A DNA stretch of 64,000 nt from Dimorphilus gyrociliatus. Its lineage: Eukaryota > Annelida > Polychaeta > Dinophilidae. The position numbers and the translations under genes were made by a program. Under the pieces are notes generated by a model, which saw nothing but the letters and a program-made list of their open reading frames with translations, was not told where the DNA came from and did no database searches. This document shows positions 22,872-32,757 of the stretch, piece by piece (position 1 is the stretch's first letter; each line of letters starts with the position of its first letter). The stretch covers positions 2,418,968-2,482,967 of the forward strand of contig CAJFCJ010000009.1 of the NCBI GenBank assembly GCA_904063045.1, in the 5' to 3' direction.

Positions 22872-25092
22872 ATGATTATAATTTCTATTTTATTTGGGAT
22901 AAATATTATAATTCTATCTCTAGCTGATAATTTTGTTAAACAGTCGGAAAGATGCTTATCAATTAATCCATCGGATTTTGCTAATATTCATCAATCGGAA
23001 GTAACAAAATGGAAGACAGATACATTATTCCCAAAAGGGTATCCAGATGTTATATATAAAAATATGAAAAATGACGGAGAAGTTCTCTTATATTTTACAA
23101 AATTATTCGGAGATGGATCCTGGCTTCCTATTGAAACTTCTTATCTAGAAAATAGAATATCAAATGCTTTAAAGTCAGCCGTAAGCTCCCAACATTTTAC
23201 CAATTCAGCATTAAAAAATATACCAAATGTACATATTAAAGGAGATCGTCCCGATAATATTATGAAAGCGTTACACTCTTTCTTCTCAGATTTAAGTAAA
23301 GAAAGAGAAAAGAAATATAATGGAAAAAATATGAATGAAAGTTACTTGTCAGATGGATATATTAACTCAATGTATAAAGAAATTCTTAACGTTCCTATCT
23401 TGTTCAATCAAACTAACAAATATGAAAAATTCAAAACTATCTCATGGTTTAAAGAGATTCTTTTGGATTTGAAATCTGGTATTAATGGATATTATAAAGT
23501 TTTACATAGAAATGAAATAGTCACTTGGATTAGCTGGAAAACATTAAATGAATTTCATCGTTTTTTAGTTTGTCGCCAATGGCCAAAGATTGACGGATGT
23601 CCAAAAGTTTGTGATAATGAACAAAATTCATGTTCAAAATTGGCTGGAAGTATTGACGATAGATGTAGATTTGAAAAAATAGATTATCAGAAAAATAAGA
23701 AAGCGCCCATTCCCATTTTACCTGGTATATTCTTAGGACAAAAGTCATGCAAATGTCAAAAGGGTTTTAAATGGGAAAATGATGGCAAGTAGAATAAAAA
23801 TGAATTGTTTACAGTGTTTGATTGTCGATAATTGCTCCTTTTTCATAGGAATGAAGGAAGATAGTGGACAATGTATAGTGGATATTTCCATAGAACCATT
23901 CAATAGTCTATGCGATTCAGATACAAATCCTTGTAGTAAATTGAATACGAAATCTTGCCAAGTTGGAAAAAAAGGTAACATAGAGTGCATTTGTAAGGAC
24001 AAATATATGCCGCCAACATGCCATCATCTTATTGATTACTGCACTTATACATCTGATAAAAAAGAAAAGCCTGGGAGTTATTATTGTGGCTCAACAGGAG
24101 TCTGTGTACCAATTCTTGGTCAAAAAAGATATAGATGTAAATGCGATTTAGGTTATACTCACGATCCGTCAATTATGAAACCAAATTGCGCTATGAAAAG
24201 TGATCCTTGTTTTGAAGTTATGTGCTTAAACAATGGTCTATGCTATACAAATGGCATTAGAGCATTGTGCATTTGCCCTAGCTCATGGACTGGTGAAGAT
24301 TGCAGTATACCAAATTCTAACTGGAATTCATGGAGACAATGGTCAGCTTGCTTTCCAACATGCGGAGCAAATAGCAAATCAACCAGAACGAGAAGCTGTA
24401 GATTTTCAAGGGGAAAACCTTGTCCTGGGAGTCATATTCAATACAGATTATGTTATGAGGAGTCTTGTATCATAAATGGAAGATGGGGTAATTGGTCTCC
24501 TTGGACAGAATGCACCCATTCGTGCAATGGGGGTAGAAAAGCAAGATATAGAGATTGTAATTACGACGGTAATTTCATTACAAGAAAGACTAAATTAACA
24601 AAATGTGTTGGCTCTGATACGGAAATTGGATTTTGTAATGAACACTTTTGCCCCGCTAAACTACAAGGCACAAGTATTGATATTGAATCTACTGACGGAG
24701 TATTACCACCGCTAGAAGTGGATATTAAAGTAGATCCAATTAGAAAAGAATTAACTATAGCAGATTATCTAGGTGAAAGTTCAAATGAATTCTTGCTTAG
24801 TCTTATTGCTATATCATTTGTAGTGCTCATCCATTTCATTGGTTTATTATTAATTGGTATTTTAATACGTAATATTAGGAATCTTCAATTTAATAAACTT
24901 TTTAAGCCAGACGATATTAGAGAAATGAGATTAACTGTTGATCAATTTAAACAGCCTGAAATTGATGTAACAGCTGATTTTATGGCACAACTCGAACAAT
25001 TAATTACTCAAGAAATTGAAAAGGAAGAGGATGTACCGGTTAAAGATGAAAAAAATGAGAAATCTTATGAAAATTCTTCATATTTTTATTAA
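22872..25092 (+). CDS. Single-pass EGF/TSP1 cell-surface protein with unknown N-terminal ectodomain
   Basis: This is a type I membrane protein whose family I do not recognise. Two exons (22872..23784 and 23849..25092) give 718 residues. The 64-bp intron begins GCAAGT, a non-canonical GC-AG donor; splicing there restores the frame precisely. The first in-frame ATG at 22872 starts a signal peptide (MIIISILFGINIIILSLA). Residues about 25-270 form an ectodomain with few Cys and no match I can name. Cys-rich EGF-like modules follow (about 275-455, ending NGLCYTNGIRALCICPSSWTGEDC). Two thrombospondin type 1 repeats start near 462 and 515, with WNSWRQWSAC and WGNWSPWTEC. A transmembrane helix spans about 618-644, followed by a 74-residue acidic cytoplasmic tail. 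The gene follows the GPR158-like receptor on the same strand after 265 bp. A role in adhesion, guidance or ligand binding is plausible but inferred. Confidence 0.85.
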
Positions 25093-25263
25093 ATTCTTTA
25101 AGATTTATTGTTGAAGAGTTTTGTTCATTTTCTATCAGTTACAGAATAATATTAGAGTGTTATTTCTTACTTTCTAAGAAATGTACCACGTACTTATATA
25201 CTATCATGAAATGTAAACATTCTTGTTTTGAGCCACGGACGTGTTTAGAAAAAAAATCAAAAA

Positions 25264-25380
25264 GAATACGGCACCCAGTGTTCCCAGGCGGTCTCCCATC
25301 CAAGTACTGACTGGGCCGTACGTCATTTAACTTCGGTGATCGGACGAGAACCGGTGCTTGTAACGTCGTATGGCCGTATT
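25264..25380 (-). rRNA. 5S rRNA: 5S ribosomal RNA
   Basis: On the reverse strand the sequence reads from TACGGCCATACGAC, through GATCACCGAAGTTAAATGACG, to AGTACTTGGATGGGAGACCG and CCTGGGAACACTGGGTGCCGTA. This is a full-length 5S rRNA whose 5' and 3' ends pair. A TTTTT tract follows directly, the usual RNA polymerase III terminator. The box A region reads GAAGTTAAATGACGTACGG, where most animals have GTTAAGCA or GCTAAGCA and GTCGGG, so it is slightly divergent. It could be a functional dispersed copy or a recent pseudogene. It lies alone between protein genes rather than in a tandem array. Confidence 0.92.
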
Positions 25381-25537
25381 CTATAGTAGTTTAGTATTTA
25401 ACGTATTTAAAACCACCAATAAAGCCGGATTTGACTAAAATGTTCAAGTATTTAAGATTGTACAGTATAACTATACACTGTGTAATTAATAAATACACAT
25501 ATAGTATTTTATTTTTTGAATTGATTTCTTAATTTTA

Positions 25538-26254
25538 TTAATAGTTAACAAACTCTTTTGCAGCCATTCTTGAGTAAACGACGTCATTTAGATTCGAGTG
25601 TGCAAGCTCACTTTCATCAATTTTGTATAACTGTATAAAATATAACATTATACATGTATCTCCTTTCAAAAGAAATATATTATAGATCCACTAACTTGCT
25701 TAATAACTGGTATATTTGTAAATGTTCCTATTGAATCAACTTTTACCGGATCACCTCTTACTCTGGAACATATCTCATCAATTGAAGATTTGTCCTTTTC
25801 GCTAATCTCTACTATTAGAATAGAATTAGCGTCATTTTCGACACCAAAATTTTTAAAACTTTCAGTAATCTGTATAATACATACAATTATAATGACAATT
25901 TTTAGTATTTTTTAGGAATTGTATTCTCACGCTTCTACTAGCAGATAATGAAAATATTATTTCAGAATGAAGAGATTTTGTGTACATAGTTTTCCCGAGA
26001 TAATTACTTAAAGCTTTATTTGCTGCTAAGAGAACTTGAAAAGAATCAACAATCTGAAATTGAAAAGCACCTTAATATCGCTCATCTTTTTAAATAATGG
26101 ATAGACTTACTGCCTGAGGTTTTAATAATGTAGCATTTATTTCCCTTTTTATAGCCATATTCCTTATCTCTGAACTATTTGATACATTGTTAAAAAGTAC
26201 TAAAGAAATGATATAGCTATCATTAATAAACGAGTTTTGCGCAAAAATCTCCAT
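25538..26254 (-). CDS. TPRKB: TPRKB / Cgi121 subunit of the KEOPS tRNA t6A complex
   Basis: This is the KEOPS subunit that binds the kinase PRPK/Bud32 and the tRNA 3' end during t6A37 synthesis. Four short exons on the reverse strand (26254..26111, 26053..25931, 25869..25696, 25630..25538) each hold a whole number of codons and give 177 residues, against 175 in human. Diagnostic stretches are NATLLKPQAIVDSFQVLLAA, LHSEIIFSLSASRSITESF, NSILIVEI and GTFTNIPVIKQLYKI. The gene was easily missed because no exon exceeds 175 bp. It is divergent from SPT4, with 297 bp between the start codons. Confidence 0.93.
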
Positions 26255-26551
26255 GTTTATCGGGTTCTAAACAGAATAGTGTTTAAATTTATAGATTACA
26301 AGTGTAAAAGTTTTCTCTTTCAGAAAAAAAGAAGAACAAAAAATACTTCAGAATTATAATTGTTTTATGTGAAGTTGTAACGAATAAATCGAAAATTATA
26401 TATTTATTTATGCAATATATATTTATTCTGAAAATACTTTATCAACTAGATGCCGTTCTTAGACCTACCCATTTCTACGAAAAAGTATCCTATTGTAAAT
26501 ATCCGTTAAATAGCCGCAGTAGAAAGGAGCCGATTCTTGTTTTTAGTGAAA
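26255..26551. promoter_or_regulatory. Divergent promoter of TPRKB and SPT4
   Basis: 297 bp separate two outward-facing start codons, so both genes must be driven from here unless their first exons overlap. The stretch is AT-rich apart from a GTAGAAAGGAGCC segment near the SPT4 start. No TATA box is evident. Confidence 0.5.
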
Positions 26552-27023
26552 ATGTCTTTAGAATCTATTCCAAAGGATTTAAAAGGACTTAGAGCATGTT
26601 TATTATGCTCTCTGGTAAAGGTAAGATATATTAATTTATGTAATATTGATAGAAACCTCTCAAAATTTGTCTTTATAGTCAATAGATCAATTTGAATACG
26701 ACGGCTGTGAAAATTGTGAGGATTTTCTTGAAATGAAAGGGGATAGAGATAGAGTTTTAGACTACACGAGCTCTAGTTTTGATGGGTAGGTATTTTTTTT
26801 ATATATATTAACTACATATCTAAAGAAATACATATTTTGTAATTGCAGAATTATAGCATTGACTTCTCCAGAAGAAAGCTGGGTTGCCAAATGGCAAAGA
26901 ATAGATAAAATGACTAAAGGAATATATGCTATTTCAGTCACAGGAGAACTTCCTGAAGGAATCATTAGGAGTCTGGCAGGAAGAGGAATTAAATATCGCT
27001 CCCGCAATACCAGTACTAAATAG
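26552..27023 (+). CDS. SUPT4H1: SPT4 transcription elongation factor (DSIF small subunit)
   Basis: This is the small subunit of DSIF, which pairs with SPT5 to control RNA polymerase II pausing and elongation in the nucleus. Three exons (26552..26620, 26679..26785, 26849..27023) give 116 residues, against 117 in human. The sequence is strongly conserved from [20 protein letters not shown] through [10 protein letters not shown] and [20 protein letters not shown]. The zinc-binding pairs CLLC and CENC are intact. It is convergent with DTWD1, with 178 bp between stop codons. Confidence 0.97.
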
Positions 27024-27201
27024 AATGTTCAACTCTTTTTCGTTACATTTCCTGTAAATAGAATATTTCATCATAAAAAAAGATATTTCTCTACATTAGT
27101 TCGATTTTATTACAAAACAAATATTTGTAAGTTACGAAGATATTCTAAATTAAAAAAAAAAATATATATATATATAAAGAAATATAAGTTCAATGAAAAA
27201 T

Positions 27202-27921
27202 TTAAGCTTTCAAGTTACTAAACGATGATTTATCTTTAATCTGCTCGCAGAAAAACATAAAGAAATACAAAATATCATCCAAATTTGTATCTTCATCATT
27301 AAAACGGTAAACTTTAGAGAATTCTTTTACGAAATAATATATAGATTCAATTGTTGCCAAAAAGGTATCTGGTTTTCCTTTTTGCGGTCGCCAAAATAGT
27401 GTTTTTTTATCTGGTATGCGTACACGTGCAAGGTTCTTTAATCTATCATCTCGTATGATTTCTTTTACTTGGTTCCAAGTGCTATCAATGAAAACAGCTT
27501 TTTGTATCCTTTTTTTGGAACGCTTTGCAACAGGCTCATCGTCATCCCTTGAACAATTATTTCCCCCTTCTAAGTATATATCTTCTAGACATTTAGCATC
27601 ATCCGAAGGAAATACCAATACGCAATCTGATGCATCATAGTCAGGAAAAGATGGAAAAGTATGAATAGTAACGTCATCTGGGGACAGTACTTTTGCATGA
27701 ACAGCTGTACTCTTTCCATCAACTTCTCTAGAATGTTTAATTATATCTATTTTCAATGGTAGAGTGACATTTGGAATTTTTTTCTCTATACTTTTCATAG
27801 GAAGATAGCAATTGTAACAGAAATATTTTCGACTTTTCTTGCATTTGCAACATTTCTCACGATCTTTCACACAAATCAGTGGTTCAAATGAACTGATTTT
27901 CAAATTCTTTAAATCCGCCAT
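27202..27921 (-). CDS. DTWD1: DTWD1-type tRNA uridine aminocarboxypropyltransferase
   Basis: This DTW-domain enzyme makes acp3U at position 20 of some tRNAs, using S-adenosylmethionine. A single exon encodes 239 residues, against about 304 in human. The N-terminus carries a zinc-binding set (CCKCKKSRKYFCYNC). The DTW motif appears as FIDSTWNQ near residue 145. The strongly conserved segment LFWRPQKGKPDTFLATIESIYYF follows. The start codon lies in AAAAATGGCGGAT, a YY1-like context. It is the second tRNA-modification gene in a 2.4-kb interval, after TPRKB. Confidence 0.93.
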   Translation of the reverse strand: MADLKNLKISSFEPLICVKDREKCCKCKKSRKYFCYNCYLPMKSIEKKIPNVTLPLKIDIIKHSREVDGKSTAVHAKVLSPDDVTIHTFPSFPDYDASDCVLVFPSDDAKCLEDIYLEGGNNCSRDDDEPVAKRSKKRIQKAVFIDSTWNQVKEIIRDDRLKNLARVRIPDKKTLFWRPQKGKPDTFLATIESIYYFVKEFSKVYRFNDEDTNLDDILYFFMFFCEQIKDKSSFSNLKA

Positions 27922-28272
27922 TTTTTAGCAACTTTGACATTAACTTCAGGCTATTTTTCTAAAATTGCGTTAATATTGCACGTTTTTAAAAATAATTTCG
28001 TTAGGTACATTAATTTCGTAAAGCCGGTTGGCCTAAGAGTAGAGCGGAGTAATTTTATTTTTTTTCAAGTTATTATTTTTTCAATATTAATTTTTCTTAA
28101 AAGTAATTTTAGCTAATAGACGATCCAAAATATTTTTATTTTATCGTAAAAATGCGCATATCAAGTACAGACTATTTCTCAATAGATCACATTTGTGGAA
28201 AAAAATGAAGATAAATATTTTGCTCAAAATAACGTTACACTTGGAATGAACTTCAAGTTGCTAGTACGAATC
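27922..28272. other. Intergenic region between DTWD1 and ALIX
   Basis: About 350 bp holding the DTWD1 promoter and 5' UTR and the ALIX 3' UTR. It is AT-rich with no supportable coding region. An open frame on the forward strand here is Phe/Ile-rich and unlikely to be real. Confidence 0.5.
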
Positions 28273-31200
28273 CTATTGGTGAGGAGGGTAGGTAGGATAT
28301 GGTAAATATCCGGATGAAGGTGGTTGTTGTTGTTGTTGTTGTGGTGGTGGTTGATAATACGGATTATATCCTCCAGGCATTGGCATAGGCACATATCCAA
28401 CTTGATAGCCGTATGGTGGAACTGCTCCTGGCTGAGCTGTTGGAGGAGCCGTCGGCTGATTAGGATATTGCGGTGGTGGAGGTTGGGATGAAGCTGGCGG
28501 CATCCCTACAACACAAAATTTTATTTTATCATTGTAAAGACTATTCTAAAATAAATAATGCAATGCTCCGAAACAAGGAAGAGAAGAATCATATTATTAG
28601 GATGAAATAACATAATCTATTACGTAAAATTATAATAATGTCAAAAAAAAGGCCAACAATTAGGAAATCATACTATTTCTGCAAATTAAACGATCACAAT
28701 CTGGATTGTTGATATTAATATGTAGAAATGCTTACTAAATTCAATAATAGGTGCCTTTTTTGATTAACATATGGGTAGGTTAAAATTTTTGTTATTCTTA
28801 AAGCCAATTTAACCAGGGGTTCAAGTAAAGCGTAAAGAATCATTTGCAATATTTGATTTGGGTGTCACAGAAAATATATGATTTTCTTTGTTTTACCTTC
28901 ACCTCCCCTAGCTGCAGGTACAGGAGGAGGAGGGGGTTTACGTCGAGGTTTTATTTCTGATAGTAATTAGTTTTTGTATGTGAAATACTTCTTAATAACA
29001 AAATTTATACGCCTAGATTTTTAATACCTGGAGGTGTCGTAGTTTCAGTTGGGAGGGGGGGGATTGGCCTAGTCGGTGGTTTAGGGGCTACAGAGAAGAT
29101 TGATTAGTAGAAAAGAAAACGTAAACTAATTATTCAAAGCCAGTAAATCAAAAATTCAAGTATAAGCGTAAGCGATATATTTTATACCTTGAAATTTAGG
29201 CGGCGGAGGTCTAGCCGGCGCCTGAGGTTTACTTTCACCTAATCATAACGCGAAGAATCATAAAACGCTTAATTTCTTACATATAATTCGACAAATACAA
29301 TTAAAGAATAGCTGCGTTATTTGATTGATTAGAGTAAGATGTTAAAAAAAAGGAAATCAGAGAAAAAAATATTATGAAAAATACCCACCTCCAACACTTG
29401 TTGGTGTTTGATAACTAGGTTGAACAGGGGGATTAGCGCTGGTTGGTCTTTGAATTATATTCCTTTGTACATCTGCCATAAGATCCTCTTTTTCAGTTCT
29501 ACGAGCAAAGCACAGGTCACTAATTTTGCTTTGGAATTTAACTAGTAATTCTGTTAAGTCATTGTAAAATTTGGTTCCTTCCACCAAATTTCCTTTGAGC
29601 TCAACAAATAGATCAAATCCAGCCGCCAGTTCTTTTAGCATTTCTTCTCGACTTCCGGCGTTACCAGATCCTGCAGATGAATATACTCTCTGCAAATCCG
29701 CCACAATCCTTTCTTGATCTCTAATGCTGGCTTCAACCTGAAAATTGAAATGTTACCATACAATAAATTATCTTTTAACATTTGAGCTATATATTATTAC
29801 TTGATTTCTCAATTCAGAGTATATTTTCTCCAACTGAGAATCTGACAGTGACTCAACATTGATGGCTCCGTCTTCAGCAAGGGCTCTGGTAAATTGGTCA
29901 ACAATGTCTGACCTGCCCTCTTTTAATTCTGCTTCAATTGCTTGTCTTTCCGCCTTCAACGTTTCAACCTTTGAACATAGTTGTCTGACTTCGTTGACAA
30001 CAGGGGAATCTTTGAGGGACATGGATCCTCCAGCTGGCAATTCTTTAGTAATTTCTGCATCTGATTTACTTAGTAGACCAATAGCTCTTTCATATCTGGC
30101 TAATTTTCCTCGGACTGTCTTGTCAGCTGTTATGGCGTTGTCAATTATTAGTCGATATTTGTCTGCTTCCTGTCTCAGTGGCTTAGTTAATTGTTCCGAC
30201 GGTGTTCTATTCCACTTTTCTAAGATTGGATGGAATATAAATGCATCAATATGATATACAGACTTTTTTTTATATATTACAAACCTTTGAATTGCTCCCG
30301 TAACTGCTTATCACTTTGTGCTTCCTCATCCAACATTCTGACACTTTCTTCCAGAAGTTCATTATTTCTCGTCAACAATTTTGGTAGCTCATTCATTTGG
30401 TTAACTAATCCACTGATACCACCTTCACTTCTGACTTTTGCAGATTTTTCGGATACAGATTGAGGTAACTTCGATCCACCGGAGTCTTCTAATGCAGCCG
30501 GAAGATTCATAGAAGCCATAATTCCATTTAGCGTATTAGTAGCTTCTCTTAATTTTGAAACTTCAGCATGAACGATAGTATCTTTCTTTTGTTCAAAGAC
30601 AACAATTCCTTGATGGACAGCTAATGGGACTATTTTTTCAAACAAATCGGAAAATCTTTCTGATAGTTTGTCACAGTCATTAAATAGAGTTGGTTTAGCA
30701 ACCGCAGCTCTCTCAATTGTTACTAAATTTCCATGATCTGGAATTCTTGCATGATAAATAAAATCATTATCTTTTTCGGCATCTTTAAGAGCTTTTGATA
30801 TTCTTTGATAATCCGAACCAAAGGGGAAAAGACCTGCTCCTGCCCTACTTTCAGAGGCCATCATTAAACTTTTTGCCTGCTTCAACCTAGAGAGTTCTTC
30901 TCCGTATTCTCTGTTCTCCTTAGCAACTTGAGATTGATAGTATTCAGCTAAGGAATGAAATCCTGCCTGTTTTCCAGCAACTGAATTAATCCAATCTTTA
31001 TTCCACATATCTCTCAAACTGGGTAGTTGTAACATGCGCAAAGCTTCTGCGTATAAATCCGAAGCTTGCATACACAACTTTGCCAATGCTTTGGGTTTCA
31101 TTTTGTTATCGGTGGCTTTAGCTAAAATAACATCTTGAGCTTGGGCAAGCATAATATTAGAAAGTGTTAAAAGAGAATCAGGATTAATGTCCAATGTTGG

Positions 31201-32271
31201 GTCACGTTGCAGCATTGACAAAATATTGTCTTTAAGATAATTCAAAATTCCAGCACTTTGTTGATAAAATTTTGCTGCAGTTTTCAATCCATCTTCACTA
31301 GAAATGTTTTGACAAGCAGCAATTTGACTTTGCAGAGCGGCTATATTGTAAAGAATGCAAGCTTGCTCGTATCTTGCAGATGCTATAGCTAAAGAGAATA
31401 AAAATATAACTTCAAACTATTGTAATATGGAAGGTACTAGTACAATGGTCCCTGATGTTTGGTAGATAACTTTATTTGTGTTTTACTATCAGGAACTAAA
31501 AACGTGACACGATGTGAACTAAATATAATTAATAACTTGAAATATCAGCACGCATACGTATTTGATGACTAAAACAACGTGCGTATTGATCAGAGGCATT
31601 TCGCCTGTGAGTCATACACTAGCGTTAGGATATATTTAGATAATTAGGCCTATAAGTTTCCAGATTAATTGATGCCAATTCTCTAAATGTTAATAAATAT
31701 ATTAATTACAATAAAACGCTTCACTAACCAAACCTAATTATTAAATAAATTCTTGTTTGAATTTTAATCTACTCGTAGAAGCTTTTAGGAACATTTTAGA
31801 GTTTCATATCTTTTTCTCCCTTATGAATTCATGTTTACTAAAAATATGTAACGAAATAGGTTAACACTACTTACTAAGAGTTTTTTTCCCCGAAAACAGC
31901 GATTCTTTATCGAAAGCATCCTGCCATTTAAAATTTATTCTGACAGAATTTTCTGCTATTGGAAATTTCGCTTCAATCGCCTTCAGTTGATCATAATATC
32001 TATTTTCATTTATGAAAAAAATTACTCAATTTTTCCACTAACTATTTGAAAGGATAAAATGATGACTCAACCTGTATAATACTTCTAACGCTGATTCGTG
32101 TTTATCATTCCATTTTGAGACAACATTCTGCCTTAAACGATTCAAATCCTGCAGAGGAGATTTATAATCGCTCTCTTGAATATTTTCAAAGGTTTGACTG
32201 ATGAACTGACGCAAAGGCTTCTCAAAGTCTACTTCCCAAGTTTTTTTCAACGGTAAAGATATGTATGCCAT
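28273..32271 (-). CDS. PDCD6IP: ALIX / PDCD6IP ESCRT adaptor
   Basis: This is a Bro1-domain adaptor that links cargo and membranes to ESCRT-III through CHMP4, in endosomal sorting, abscission and repair. Exons on the reverse strand run from MAYISLPLKKTWEVDFEKPL at 32271 to the stop at 28273. The Bro1 domain is followed by the V-shaped coiled-coil domain (KLSERFSDLFEKIVPLAVHQ, then helices down to about 29400). A proline-rich tail follows, spread over several micro-exons: APARPPPPKF, PPTRPIPPLPTETTTPPG, PRRKPPPPPVPAA and a last exon rich in Pro, Tyr and Gln. That last exon has a six-Gln run encoded near 28319..28340. I see no PSAP motif in the tail, so the TSG101 contact known from vertebrates may be missing or different. 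An intron of about 480 bp (near 31390..31870) is unusually long. It is divergent from Smoothened. Confidence 0.94.
28319..28350 (-). repeat. CAA/CAG codon repeat in the ALIX last exon
   Basis: A short trinucleotide run in the coding sequence of ALIX encodes six glutamines after PPP, within the proline-rich tail. Such a tract is a likely site of length variation. Confidence 0.8.
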
Positions 32272-32757
32272 CTTGGATTTAGGTCATGTGACACGACTGT
32301 TTTACTTTCTAATATAGAGGGCGCTTAGATTGTATCTCTTCTAGTGCTGACTATGAGATTCGAATCGGCGAATGGCAGTTTAGAACCAATCCGTGAATAT
32401 ATATACGCGGTATAACTTGACCAGTCTAAAATATCGAAAACATTCTATGGTATCGAAATAGTTTCGATATCATAAAGTTTAAATACCAAAATGATCCATA
32501 TCGGTTGAGGTTCGATAAGCGTCAGCAGGAAGCGTACCGGTAGGTCTCGAGAAAGTTAAAGCCTATTATAGTTTTGTGAGATTTGGATAATAAAAGAATT
32601 CTTCACTTCCCTAATAACAGAAAAAGCAACTAGGAACGGAATGAAAACTTAATTAACTTATGTCCTCATGCATCAATCAAGATTTTTACTGGCGAATAAC
32701 GTCTATTTTAACTTTAATCGAAAAATTTGTGCAGTTCTTTAATTTCGTTTTGGTGCT
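32272..32757. promoter_or_regulatory. Divergent promoter region of ALIX and Smoothened
   Basis: 486 bp between outward-facing genes. An AGAGGGCGCT CTCF-core-like site lies at 32316..32325, close to the ALIX start. A CCAAT box lies at 32386..32390, followed by a TATATATAC stretch near 32400. The ALIX start codon itself lies in CCAAGATGGCATAC, a YY1-like context. No coding region is supported. Confidence 0.55.

Noticed and set aside
32357-32380. GATTCGAATCGG resembling a tRNA box B
   Set aside because: No box A upstream and no cloverleaf can be drawn around it. I found no tRNA gene in the window.
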